Assembly: GCF_036669915.1 (NCBI RefSeq)
Contig: NC_089323.1
Span: 16,246,087 to 16,310,086, forward strand
DNA: 64,000 nucleotides
Origin: Pocillopora verrucosa
Lineage: Eukaryota > Cnidaria > Anthozoa > Scleractinia > Pocilloporidae
Direction of reading: 5' to 3'
Positions 1 through 12,713 of this stretch are shown here, one piece after another. Positions within the stretch are counted from its first letter, which is position 1; each line of letters begins with the position of its first letter. The translations under genes were made by a program, and so were the position numbers. Below the pieces are notes generated by a model that was not told where the DNA came from, did not search any database, and saw only the letters and a program-made list of their open reading frames with translations.

Positions 1-330
1 GTAACAAGCCCTGTGAAACGAGGGTTCAGGCATAAGAAACCCCTTTGTACCCGAATTCTTTTTTCCCAAGAACCTAAACCCCAAATTCGAAAAAAGTTCT
101 CTCAACATTAGCGAAGGATTGTGAAATTTTTAAAAAATGGAAGGTTTAGTAGTAAGCTCTTGCATCCTGGACTGGCGGATGCTTTTTTCTCCTTTTCTTT
201 CGAATTTACACCTTAATCTCAAGCATCAACAGATCTTTATCAAGCTCTTTTTAGAAGAGGGTGCTACCACTGAACTTGTGTGCCTTCATGATAACTATAC
301 TTACTAGTATTTGTGCTCTACGTAACTCAG

Positions 331-3300
331 GTCGATCTGGGTCGGGTGCGGTCTGTGTCTGGCGTAGCAACTCAGGGCTACATGGGGGAAATGTTTGTAT
401 CGAAGTATCACTTGAATTACAGTACGGATGGGCTTACGTGGCGTTCCTTCAGAGAGAGGGGAGAAACTAGAAGCAAGGTATGAGCAAATACAAAAAAAAG
501 GGATTAAACTATGGGGCAGGACTGCATTGCGAGTCCAAACTGTTGTGCCTGAATGGAATGATTACCCATCAGGGGCTACCAGTGCGTCTCAGGTTCTCAT
601 AAAGTTTGTTAACCCTTGAGCTCCTAAATGTGATTAACATGTAACTTCTCTAAAATATCCATACGTTCACCAAACAGTTATTGAGAATAATCACTTATCA
701 GGTGGAAGTTGTCAACTTGATCTGATACCTTATTCCGGGTTACTAATTTACGTGGAACTGTGTAGCAGCTAGCGAGGATATTTAACAATCAGAATTTGGG
801 AGTTAAATGGCTATTATGTATTCATTGAAAGGTCATCACAATATTTGTTTTTCTCTTGGAATCCGGAAGAGCAGTGCTACTTTATTTGTCTTTAAAAATA
901 AATGGGTTTGCCAAGCTTTTATTTCTTCTTTTATCAGGTTTTCCAAGGCAACTTTGACAACGACACTGTGATAAAGAGGCGCCTTTCTCACAGAATATTT
1001 GCTCGTTACATCCGCTTCAATCCTTTAGCTTGGAACGCAGGGGGCTTTATCTGTTTGCGGGTGGAGATTTACGAGTGTCTTCCAACTAAAGGTACAGATA
1101 GATTCGTGGACGCGTATTAATGGGGTCAACGCATTAACTGATAGCAGAATCATGCGAGGGTGTTCTTAAATTTAGTTTTTATGTACACGACTGTGATAGA
1201 TTTTCAGTTTGTAAGTCTTTGATTTAGTTTTTTCGCTTAGCTGATAACAAATTGTCTCACTGAAAAATGATATACCATGAAAATGCCTAAGTTATTTTGC
1301 TTTGTTGAATTCAGATCAAATCCTTTACGTTATCGAGTGGTAGATTTGTTCAAGCTAGTGTCGTTTTTAAACTCGGCTTGGTGCTAAGAACTGAGGCGTG
1401 GTTCGATTGATGTGCTTTCATGTTCAGTTAGAGCGCATTTCGATTGAGTGTCGTTACAACGAGTGGAAGTAATTTCTGTAGGCTTCAGAATAAGGGAAAT
1501 ATCATAAGGAAGAGAAGAAAGAGGAAGAAAGTAAAAAAAGAGGCAAACAACGTAAAGCGCGGGAAAACGCGTGTGACCAAGTCGCAATTGGTTTGACTTT
1601 GAATCTGATTGGTTGAGAGGATAGCGGGAAGCTTTCGGAACCAATCAGATGACAAAGTAAATTGTGACCAATGCAGTCTCAGATTACTTACGACACTCAT
1701 TGAAAATCGCTGTACAAGAAAATGAAGTTAATCTTTAACGATTGCAGCTGAAGAGGAGGCCAAGACGCAAATTACAGTTTAGTTTCTCCGCTTGATGCTT
1801 ACTAAATATAGTTCCCTTTTCTCGAACTAAACACAACGAATTTTTAATTGCTATATGCTAAGAGCCCTTCATCATTCTTGAATTAGTTGTGACATTGGAA
1901 GCACTGATTTAAAAACTTGTACTAGTGAACGCAATTTATAATAAAGAGTTTTATTATCCAACTCGACTCATTATAATGAGCTTAGACGGAGGAAAATATC
2001 TTCTACTAACTAAAGAAAACAACTATTGAAAGATTTTATTTCTGGTTTTTTTTTAGTCGTAATTATGGTAGGATGCGAAGTGCGGTTTTAAATCCAGATA
2101 GCGAAAACGTTGGATAGTGAATCTCACAAAAAGCTTTTGAGTGTGTCAGTCTTAACATTGTGATTTTTAGGCTAAAAATAGGAGGGATGTTGTTCATGAC
2201 TAAAACGTAATTAGATCTTTGACCCTTTTCCTGTCTTCTGATTTCTTACCTTTTTCCTCTTTGTGTGCATGGGATGAGTTTCCTGTTTCAGCTCGTAGAA
2301 TAGCCACATAAAGATTTGTGAGCGCGCCAAGGGAGATTAATAACATATTTTGGTCTCTAAAATTATCACCATGTCTGCCTTTAATTTCACTCCTGTGAGC
2401 TTTGACGTTAACCTTTCAACTCCCAGAAGTTATTGATATGTAACTTCTCCCCATAATATCCATACATTATACAGCAAACAGGTAATGAGAATACTCAAAC
2501 TTATCAGGTAGAAGTTGTTATCTTGATCTGACACCAAATTCTCGTAAGTGATTTACAAGGAAATGTGTTACTGTTAGAGAGAGAATTATCAATTAGATCG
2601 CGGGTATCAATACTGGTATACTCTTTAACTCCCTTTTAACTCCCATCTAGTTGGTGTACATTTTCATTTATTTATGCAATGTAATTTTTTCACACAATTT
2701 GGCTGATTGTTATGTAGTCTCGTCCCATAATTGGGTGACAATTATTGCAACTGCTATGAGAAGTTTCGTGTCCATCTCCTCTGGTAGTCATTGATAGCAA
2801 TCAATTTCCCAACAACCGTTGATGAAACGGTTATGATACGAGTCTAATTGCTGACACCTCTGTGGTTTTAACCTAAAAATACAATTATTAATTCAGGTTA
2901 CAAATCCGCTTTCCATCTGCCACGCCTTGTGCGATAAATCTTATACTGGTCACGTTTTTTTTTTCATCCAGGGAGCGTACCGGTAGTTGATCCGCCAAGT
3001 GAGACTGTGGAACTGAATCGCACCAGTTCTGTCAATCTGACGTGCCTGGTTTCCGGTCAGCCTGGTGCTGACATGGAATGGTATCGAAACGGACTTGTGA
3101 TCCCCTCCCCACCCCCTGCTGCAGTCTTAAGGAATGGAAGTGTGAAGAGCGTGTTGATGTTATCACGTGTTAAGTACAAAGACCGAGGTTCAGTATTGTC
3201 TTGCACGGCCTGGTACCCAGGATTACCAATCAATGCAACGCGGAACATTCATCTTCTTGTCCATGGTATGTGTTTCCGATTTTGCGTTTTTCCTCCTGTA

Positions 3301-6300
3301 AAATGTAGCCTATTCTTGTAAGTGTGTCATGAGGAATCTGCTTTAATCTTTTCCATCCCAAACGTTTAGTTTATCATTCCCTTTTGGTTAATTACTTCCG
3401 CTTTGGTGTTTTTCTTCCTTAGGAAAACATTATTTTCTGGTTTCGCCTGATTATTTTGACTTAACTCCCCTACGTTCGCAAGCCTTTGCGTTGGTGAAGG
3501 TGTGTTTACGGACCCTGAACATCGTTTATTTCATTTTTTCCCAGCTCCTCGTCCAGAAGTGGTTATCATGGACGTCCAGTCTAGGACTCTCCGTTTCCGA
3601 GTTAAAGATCCCACACCGACAGACACTGCTAAGTACATTGTTCGCTACAGAAAGCGCTCAGTTTACTGGGACTGGGTACAAGTGGAGCTAAACAAGACCA
3701 CAAGAGGTGACGATACTATGGTCACCTTAGACGGACTGCATCCTTATACCGCGTACATAGTAGAAGTGGCGTCTTACTACAACGACGATGACGAAGGACC
3801 ATTCAGTATGCCACAGTCTTTTGAGACAAAGGAAGCAGGTGAGGATTACGTTCCCTTTTTTTTTTGCCTGTTTGTTTGTTTACTTGTATTGTGATCATGT
3901 CGTTTGGTCGTCCGGACGTGGGTAGCTTTCTGAAGGAGTATTGTTTCACTGTCGATTCTCCTCGACTCTAATGATGGCCTCCACCAAGGTTGTCGAAACG
4001 TAAGTCACTTTTCAAACAATTGTCCTTCTTAGGATTACCCTTACCCGGACGATTAGACAATACAATCGAATGTTACCCCCGGATTCAAACCGTTTTTTGG
4101 TTCCTCTTTTCACTCGTAAGATTAGATATTTTAGGCTAATGATTAAATCAAGAGACGTCGTTATGAGTGTAATCAATACAGAATGGTTTCATTATCGCGA
4201 AACGAACACACTGAACGTGTCGAAACTAAGTTTCTAACAGAATCTATCTAGCCATAGACATTTGGTTCCTTCGAGAAGGCGTGTTCACCTTGATTCAGCG
4301 AAATTCCTTATACGTGTTTCCCAAACAATTTGACAGCGGTGGTTTACCTTTTTTATGGAATGCTACTTTCATCCTTCGTCATCACTGTTCCTGTTTAATT
4401 TATTGTCATTCCTCTACTTTATTTCTTAACTACTTTTACTAAAGTAATATTCTAGAAGTGGTTTTTTTAAACTCCCTCTTAACACGTTTGCTTATTTCCC
4501 GTTCCTCTCGTCTCCAGCTCCTAGCGGTCCACCTCGTGATGTTGTCATCATACCACGTGGCAAAAACGACATAAGAGTGTCATGGTTCATCCCCAGTGCT
4601 GAGAACAGTAATGGAAAAATCACCAAATATGAAGTTATCTTATACAAACCCAACGGGGAGGTGTACACTTTCATAAGCAAAGAGAAGCTTTCAAAGGACA
4701 TAAGGGGCCTGGTAATTAATCAGAAGTACTACATTGGCGTGCGTGCCTTTACAAGAGTTGGGCCTGGACCTTATAGCAAAAATATTACCTACTCAATAGG
4801 TATGAAATAGAGAGGAAAGTTGTCAACTTCACTATCTAGATCTGAATATCAACTCTCTCAACTCTACCAAGCAGTTGTCATGATCTTAGCCTTGAGAATT
4901 TGGTGTTTGATTAGTTGCTTTGTGGTTTGGTTCTTTGCCCCAAATGATCATTTGCTTGTTTTAATTTTTTACAGAGAAAAGCAGCGAAGGTTCCCAAATA
5001 ACACGCGCATTGGAGAAACTGAGCAAAGTAAGTGGTTCTGTTTAGCTCAAAGAAAACCTTTTTTGACTTTTTCTTCTTAGGCTTTTTATGCAATTCATAA
5101 TCTTTCTTCGGGAAGAACCCCTACTCGGTGGTTGACGGAGTTTAATTTTTTCCAGTGCACGAAACAGCACAAATATGGCGTAATTATTGTTATAAGCTAT
5201 TCATCTATCTATCTTTCAGGTTCCAGTCACTGACGCCAACGCAGTTAAAGTCATGAAGGAAGTCAAAAATATTACAACCAAGTCTTCCGACTTGCAAGAA
5301 AAGGACATTTCAATCACAGCAAACATTCTCCAAAATGTTGTTAAGACGAACATGACGTCATCTGAAGTCGGTGATCACGTGTTGGATACCATAAGTCACG
5401 TGATGGATGTGGAAACAGACGTGTTGCAGAAAACCCGATATAAGTTCAACACATCTGCTAAGTAAGGGTTCAAAGTTATTTTGATGGAACATTCGAATTG
5501 ACGGGGGCTTCATTTCCATTTGGACACCCTAAAGTGGTTGTGAGGCAGAGCTTCACGTTGCTCTCTGTATTTGAAATATTTCCTCTTGCTCTAAAAATTT
5601 AATCCCTGTAATTTGTTTTCGCTTCCAGATTTGTAAAGCTTCTTGACGAGTACATCGACAAAGGTGGCCAATTTAGCAGAAGTACACGCAATCTTGCTGT
5701 TCACGAGCAACTCATCAAAGGAGCCAGTAATGGGGTCAGCTTGTCAGTCCAAACTACCCAGAACAGTATTGCGTTTAACGCAAGCGCAAACGCTTCTCGC
5801 GGAGAGAACGCGGAAATCGAAGCTAGTGTGACTGTACCCAATTCCGCTCTGAAGACAGAAGAAAATGCGACTCTGATTGTGGTGTACTATCGCACAAGCA
5901 AATTATTTGCTCCCAGATATTCCCCTGAATATCGCAAGACGGAGGAGTGCGAGGATGGTTTCGCAGCCGAGAAGGTGTCCAAATTCCAGCGGGAAACTGC
6001 AGCGCGGTCACGTTATACCATGGAAAACGTCACTGGAGATGTTATCACAGAGAGTAGCCCGGTGTTGGCTGCGAGTTTGAGGAAAAAGCACGTGTTCAAC
6101 CTGACCAAGCCCGTCGTTATTAAGTTTAAAATGCCTCACGAACAGGTAAAAATTTGTTGAGAATAAGCACAGAATACAATATCATGCAGACAAGTGATGA
6201 GAATAAAGAAAAATCTTAATTATGGAATGCTAATTAATCCGATACCAAATTCTCCAAACTAACATAGTGAGAATCGTTTGACAGACAGTAAGGAGAATTA

Positions 6301-9300
6301 CTAACGAGATCTATTTTACTGAATACCTTACTTACTTTCATCCCTTTTTAAAACAGATTATCGAGAACAGCACCAGATGTGTCTGGTGGGATTTTGAAAG
6401 GGGTGAGTGCTGCATATATGTCGTTATTTTAAGTAGCAACTTGTGGCTGAGCGTTAGCTCTCGCTTTCGTAATTTCCTTATTTGTGTCAGGTGTTGAACT
6501 TGAGGGGTAAGCTAAATGTTTTCTGTTGGGGTGGGGTGGGAGTTGGGTGATCCCTACACCAGCGTCTGAGTGGCATTTGGAGGTATAGCGTATAATTCAT
6601 AACATATGATTCATATGATGATTCAAGGTTATCAGAGTTGGTAACTTTGAAGAACCTTGTATTTTCATGTGAATTAGTCTGTGATATTCCATTTTTTTTT
6701 AAACACGATCTTGATCGAAGTATATGAAACTACTTTCTCCGGTTCTCCTACACTGTTCTCAAATTCTTCCTTGGATTGTTCCATGCTTTAGTTTAAATCC
6801 TCTTTAGTCACAGTTACTTTTCTTTTTGTAACTGTGTCCATGACTGAGAATTAAACCTGTAAAATTTTACCGTTTTACAATAATTTTTTGTCCCGTCTTT
6901 TTTCATAGGTGAATGGTCTACTGCCGGCTGTTCACTTCGAGGGATAGTTGATGATACTGTCATTTGCGATTGTAATCACATGACTAACTTTGCAGTCCTA
7001 GTGGTGAGTAGCCTTTTATTGCAAATCCCATCTGCCCTTTGGCCTCCCATATAAGGACACTCCCTTCAAGCACACTCCAAGTCGCGGATTGGGACACCCC
7101 CTTGTAGCAAACACAAAGTCATGAACCCAGCTCCTTAACCCTTTACACCCTAACATCAGTATGCATATTCTCCATATTGTTCTCTATACGTTTCCTATGG
7201 TTCTGGCGAGGAGAATATGTTTAATAATCAAGAGTGTCTTAAATTGGTGATGATTTCCTTTATTCATGTAACCTTAATGTTTGATTCAGGAGTGATACAG
7301 TTAGTTAAAATTAGATGCTAGTCACCTTAAAAGTTAAAGGGTTGAAACGTGAGATTCTGAAACCGCTCCTTGGTGGACCTTTCCCAGTCTTAACGTTTGC
7401 GCACAGTAGGAGCGACTATCATTCACATTTGAAACATGGAGTCTATGTTATTGTTTATTTGTAGGATGTAGAAGCTCATACTTCGAAGCCTTGCGGCAAA
7501 CATTCTATGGTGCTGTCGCTGATTAGTTACATCGGCTGTGGATTGTCTATTTTGGGATTGTCGCTGACCATATTTACTTTTGCATTTTTCAGGTAAGAGT
7601 TTTGAACTTGTTAATCATTTCTGTCTAAACTCAGACTTAAATTTCTTGATGATTTTCTACTTTGAATCATCCTTTCTATTGGTTTCTTAGCGGTGTTGCT
7701 AGCTTAGAAAGAGAACTTCGAATTTAACTTTGGTGTTCGCAGATTTCAACAAAAGCTTCTGAGCAGTGTTATGCCTAGCAACTTAGTTCTAACATTTTTT
7801 GGTCCGTGAGCGAAACCTCTCTGGGGGACAATCTCACTAAAAGCCTCTAACCGTACTTTTCATTACTTTGTATAAGGTGGTGGGGACTTAAAAATCTGGG
7901 AATTCTATATTGTGTGATCATTCAATTGAAAGCAATGTAACACTTGTTTTTGGCGGTGCTGGTAATTCTTTTGCATAATGTGGCTCTGTGTTTGTACGGC
8001 GTATAATTGTGTGATGTGTAAGGAAAAGCTTATAAGAGGTGTTCTCAGCCAGCTTCACTCTTTTGATCATACAAGATTGGGGTCTTGACAATTTTTTACA
8101 CTTGTGTTTAGGTAAATGTTTTCATGCTTTTCTTTTTTTCAATCCTCGATCACAGGAAGCTTCGAAAGGATCAAATCGCAGCTAAAATTCTGCTTCATCT
8201 GTGTGTCTCGCTTCTGTGTGTGCTAATCGTATTTGTCGCGGGGGTGGAGAGGGGCGGGATGGCAGAGGACGCCTGCCGGATCGTAGCAGCCCTTATTCAT
8301 TATTTCTTGTTGGTGGCGTTTCTGTGGATGTTGATCGAGGCGTATTTCATGTACCAAGCATTTGTTAAAGTATTCAGAGACTCTGGGGATTACGTGATAT
8401 GGAAATGTACGGCGTTGGCTTGGGGTGAGTCAGTTGTACGCGTTATCGAAGAAACAGAGTCATAGTTTGTGGTTCTTTTAGAGTACAAACAAGATTTTTT
8501 AAAGTTTTTTAAAGGCAATCGGAGAATCTTCTCCATCCTCGTGTATTCTTTTTCGACTTTTGTTGATTCTCCGCATCCAAGTGTTTTTCTACTCGATTGA
8601 TCTAACATTTTCGGTCTGCCTCACGTGAAGTGAATGCAAACGTTGTTCAAAACAACTCAGAGAATCATAGACAAGAATTTGGTGATAGTGATGCGCAATT
8701 TTCAGCCATGGTGCACGAAAATGTTTTGGAATGTCATGAAAAAAGTGTCGGTGTGCTTTTCAATTGTTAGCAGCAAGCAACCCAAGAAAACTTTTAGTGC
8801 TCTCAAGAAGAGACATAACTGTGGAATAACAAGAAAGTTATTTGTATTAACAGTCAAATTTTTTAAAATCAAAGTTTAATCATCACTGCAACCTGGACGC
8901 TAGAAGAACTGTGAGGTTTTTTAAGCTAGCCTCTACCCAAGCTAACCCCTATCCCTACCCTGTTATCAGAACCATTTCTAATGTAAAGGACGCTTCAGTT
9001 AGAGTTATTTTGTCCTCATTTTACAGGTGTGCCTTTCCTCGTGGTTATCGTTACTCTAGGCGTGGATAAAAGTAGCTATGGTGGAGAAAACTAGTAAGTG
9101 AAGCAGAGATACAATTCCTATGAGTGACCAAGACAGAATTTCTCCTTACAATATCTATACAATATTAAGCAAACAAGTGATGAGAATAAAGAAAAATGTC
9201 AATTAGGGAATTATTAGTTAATCCAATACCAAATTCTCAGATTTAAAATTACTGATAATTGTATGGCAGACAATATGGAGAATTACTAATGGGATCTTTG

Positions 9301-11992
9301 AAGTAAAAGGGTTAAGAAACTTAGAACTTCGAGTAATTTCAACTCTGGACAAAAAGTTTTGGTTTTGATATTAGCGTGAGGTTACCGTGCTTTATTCTGG
9401 GACAAGGAAATTTGACCCTCACCATGCCTCCCCTCGCTCATTTCATTTTATGCGAGCCAGTCTCGTTCTCAGACCTAACTTTCCCTTATTGAGGTTGATA
9501 TGCTGTACATAGTTTTGGATATTATATCACCGTCTTTATTTAAATACTTTTAGGTAAATTCGTGAAGCTTTATTAAGATATATAGATAAGTATTGCTTGT
9601 TAAAATTTTTAAGAAAGAGCATGATTTTTTTCCGTGAAATTTCGATGCGTTGAATAAGATTTTAGGGATTAAATACTTTACTGAAATGCAAATATTTTGA
9701 TGTTAACATGCGTGGGAGGGGGAGCTAGGAACTCTGAAATTGACACCTGAAAAGCACGCACTTAATGAGACTGTGTTGGTTATTGAATTGTAAATATTAG
9801 ACAGATAACGATGGGAAAGTGGGTCTAGATCGGCCATCTTTAAACCACGCAGTTAATGAGGTGTTTCGTTTGTTTGTTTTTTCAGCTGTCGTATCGGGGA
9901 CGTGGCATTCTTTGCTGCTTTTATGACCCCTGTAGTGTTTGTCATTTTCATCAATACCATAACTTTCTTACTGATCATGTATAAGCTGGCCACGAGACCC
10001 CCGAACGCTGCCGACCCAGACCGAACTAGCGAAGGACTCTTGAAAATCAAAAGAGCATTTGGAATTCTTATCTTAGTTGGTATCACCTGGATGTTTGGGT
10101 TCTTTGCTGTTAGGGAAGCCCGTCTTGTGTTCCAGTATCTCTTTGCGATCTTCAACAGTCTCCAAGGCTTTGCTATCTTCATGTTTTATTGCGTGATTCA
10201 GAAGAAAGTGCGCGAGTGTTGGTGGGCGCTTCTCACGTGTAATCTGGGAAGTTTAAAGAAGTCGAAGTCAATCTACACAGACTCTTACGATCGTCGGAGG
10301 CTGTCATCTGCTAGCAGGGTTCAGCTTGATGCCATGAGGGCCAGGAGTAACACAGCATTGTCCCAAGTGAGTCTTTTTTTTTTTAATTATGAACTTCCTG
10401 ATACCTTCTGGATTGTTTTATTCAGAGAAACCTCTCGACGCCTCAATCTGTCTTTGGTAATAGTGCTTAGTTCCTCACCTGTCTCCAACATAGTATCTTT
10501 TTGTTCGTCTACGTTTGTAACTGTCCCTCACTCTCAACGTTCCTCTTTTATTGCCGCGGTGACGGCCTCCATGTTATCATCTTTGATACATCCTCTTCTG
10601 TTTGCCTTGTTTGCCTTGATTTAATTGAAGACTGAGAGACAACAAGCCAAGGATCTTAAAGAAGCGAGGGAAAATTATATAACGGAACCTAAATGTTACC
10701 TAACGATGGCTTCGTTTTCATTTTAGATCCTTCAAATGCCATTACGCAAAGTAAGCAGTTTCCCAGAAATAATCGTGCCAAGAGGTTCTGCGAATAACGT
10801 AAATTACCATAGCAACATGGTTTACGAAGACGAGCGAACGCAGCTTCCAACTGTAGCCATTCAAACATGCGATTATCAACTGAGCGGAAGTGAAGGAATA
10901 GAAGTTGACGAGTCTATGGACAGTCTTTCATCTCGTTCTGCCTCCAGATCACCTAGTCTCCGATCACGCTCGATTATTGTCACGCAATGTGGTGAACCTG
11001 TCACGCATTCTCGTGCTCCCAGCATTCGTAGTAGCCAGGTTACTGCGAATTCTGAGCATTCGACACCGAAATTTTTCCGGCTACCAGTAAAACGTATCAA
11101 TAACCAGCGATCAGTGGGAGCTCTGAATTGGTCACGGGAATGTATGCGTCCTAAAGAAACTCTAAAAAGGACTGCTTCACACACTCCTGAGGTTCAGAGA
11201 CCAGCGAACCCAAGCTCGTCTCTTAGAAGAACTAGGTCTGCCTGTTCATTCGATGACACTCGATTCAGCGCAGATTTTAGTATAAGCAGCGATCAGACTT
11301 CATGCGAATCACTGAGTTCAGAAGCTCAAACACCCACAGTCAAAAAGTACCTCGGAACACCGTTTGAAAATGTTGGTAAGTGTAATGTAAAAACTGAAAT
11401 TTAAATTCACTGTTTTCAATATCGAAAACTCAACGGTTCCTAGTTCATTTCTAAAGTGAGTGAAGATCTTCTTCCTTGCAGCAAAAGTCCTTTAACCCTA
11501 AGAGTGACTGGCTTCTAATTTCTCAGCTCCTATAAAAAGGTCCTGATTGTAAAACAAATTCTCCTTGTCAGTTCTACTAGATAAGTTAAGATGACAGTGT
11601 GGAGATGATGAATACTGATGTAAGGGCACAAAGGGTTAAAAACCCACTTAAGCATGGTGTTAGTTCCAGTTCCGGTCTTAATTTAGAGAGCGCCCTTAGG
11701 ACTAGAAAGAATCCCAGAATAGAAGTGTCCAGTAAATGAATGTAACAGATGCACCTTTATTCATATGAGACCCCAGTGCGAAAGAAGGTGGTGTCCAAAA
11801 ATAGACGTTCCACTTTATAGTTGACAATTTTCTTTGTCTGTTCCAGGTGCACAAATTATTGGGCCGCTAAGAGGCTCAATAAGAGGAATTGTGGGATATG
11901 TTGAAACCACTGTAGAGAATTTCGACCTTCTGATTGACTTGGAGAAGCAAAGGTCATTTTCATCCCCTGAACGATCAATTCACCACGTGTAA
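331..11992 (+). CDS. Adhesion G-protein-coupled receptor, discoidin/Ig/FN3/GAIN/7TM (5'-partial)
   Basis: Sixteen exons join in phase: 331-477, 938-1091, 2972-3265, 3545-3838, 4518-4799, 4975-5027, 5220-5461, 5629-6145, 6357-6402, 6909-7003, 7465-7592, 8156-8424, 9027-9093, 9886-10366, 10727-11375, 11847-11992 (stop TAA), giving about 1287 residues. In order: the C-terminal half of an F5/8C discoidin domain (VDLG at the start, then VFQGNFDND and RYIRFNP), a C..W..C Ig domain, two FN3 domains, a GAIN region, and a GPS with CVWWDF and CDCNHMT followed by the tethered-agonist-like TNFAVLV. Seven membrane helices follow, with TM3 and ECL2 cysteines (CRIVAAL, NYCRIG), then a Ser-rich cytoplasmic tail of ~260 residues. 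Such receptors cleave themselves at the GPS and signal through G proteins after the N-terminal fragment shifts; cell-matrix sensing is inferred. The start of the discoidin domain and the signal peptide lie upstream of the window. No exon is broken. Confidence 0.93.
609..808 (+). mobile_element. TTAA-flanked MITE, subfamily C
   Basis: Starts TTAACCCTTG; internal GTAACTTCTC, CTTATCAGGTGGAAG and CTAATTTACGTGGAA shared with other C copies; right end GGGAGTTAAA. In the first discoidin intron. Confidence 0.8.
2408..2630 (+). mobile_element. TTAA-flanked MITE, subfamily C
   Basis: Starts TTAACCTTTCAACTCCCAG; carries the C core (GTAACTTCTCC, ACAGCAAACAGGTAATGAG, CTTATCAGGTAGAAG). Right end degraded. 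Confidence 0.8.
6157..6325 (+). mobile_element. MITE fragment, subfamily A
   Basis: Terminal repeats are worn, but GACAAGTGATGAGAATAAAG, CCAAATTCTCCAAACTAAC and GACAGTAAGGAGAATTACTA match subfamily A. Confidence 0.7.
6357..7003 (+). other. GPCR autoproteolysis site (GPS) exons
   Basis: Exons 6357-6402 and 6909-7003 encode the GPS of the adhesion GPCR. The four conserved cysteines and two tryptophans are present. The cleavage tripeptide reads H-M-T, so cleavage is predicted between M and T and exposes TNFAVLV as the agonist peptide. All residues needed for self-cleavage in the family appear intact. Confidence 0.88.
7135..7342 (+). mobile_element. TTAA-flanked MITE, subfamily B
   Basis: TTAACCCTTTACACCCTAAC at the left, GTTAAAGGGTT at the right; the B core includes GTATGCATATTCTCC and GATTCAGGAGTGATAC. 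Confidence 0.85.
9114..9315 (+). mobile_element. TTAA-flanked MITE, subfamily A
   Basis: Core GTGACCAAGACAGAATTTC and CAAGTGATGAGAATAAAG; right end AAAAGGGTTAA. The left terminal repeat is worn. Confidence 0.8.
11492..11639 (-). mobile_element. TTAA-flanked MITE, subfamily B (short)
   Basis: TTAACCCTAAGAGTGACT to ACAAAGGGTTAA in reverse orientation, internally deleted; lies in the last intron of the adhesion GPCR. Confidence 0.8.
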
Positions 11993-12713
11993 TACCAGTA
12001 ATGGAGCTCTACTCTTCTCAATAGACAGCGTCGGGCCGTGCCATTATTGTTACCTTAGGAAACGAGTTTACGATGTTGAGTTTATCGTGTTTAAAGGAAA
12101 CATAGCTTTTTGTGGAATCATGGTAAAATCTTGGGCACATGACATTCCATAGCACTGCGTGACTATTCATTTGGTGGCTTGGAATCACAAGTAGCTGGTC
12201 ACGCAACGGTGTTATGAAAACAAAGATGGCGCTTACTAGTTTGATCCTGTTTTAAGGAACGCATAAATAGCCACATGAGAATCTTCTTTGTCAACTGGCT
12301 TACAATTAATTGACAATTGCCAGGGAGTTGCTTTCGCATTATTGTCATGAAACATTACAAGATGAACATATGCATATGTTGACAATTTCAAGTTTGGAAA
12401 TAGTATAAAGAGCGTTTTGCTACCAGATAGGTGCCTCCTCTGTCACGCACCTTTTTTCAAATCGCGTTGAAATTTTAGCTGACGGCTGCTAGCGATAATG
12501 GTATATCACTATCACACAGCCTGAATCGGCCAGGGTTATTTTTTTTGCGTTTTCTTCTTGATCCAGTGCTCTCTCCGGAAAAAAAAAAAAAAAAGGCTTC
12601 TAAGCCTCGGCTTGTAAATATAAAATTAATGTAAGCTGTACCTGACTCTCCGGCGTTGATTTAAGCTGGGAAGATAGTTGTATTCTCAATTGAAATAATT
12701 GTTAGGGAATAAA
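11993..12713 (+). other. Probable 3' UTR of the adhesion GPCR with AATAAA signal
   Basis: Non-coding sequence after the TAA at 11990-11992. An AATAAA polyadenylation signal lies at 12708-12713. A perfect 16-bp palindrome is at 12365-12380 and an A-run at about 12580-12594. The extent of the UTR is inferred from the signal only. Confidence 0.4.

Noticed and set aside
1..330. Missing first half of the discoidin domain within the first 330 bases
   Set aside because: No frame here gives the expected N-terminal discoidin motifs with a matching donor, so that exon is taken to lie before the window.
10367..10624. Extension of the GPCR TM exon past 10366
   Set aside because: A GTGAGT donor at 10367 and the in-phase exon at 10727 show that this is intron read-through.
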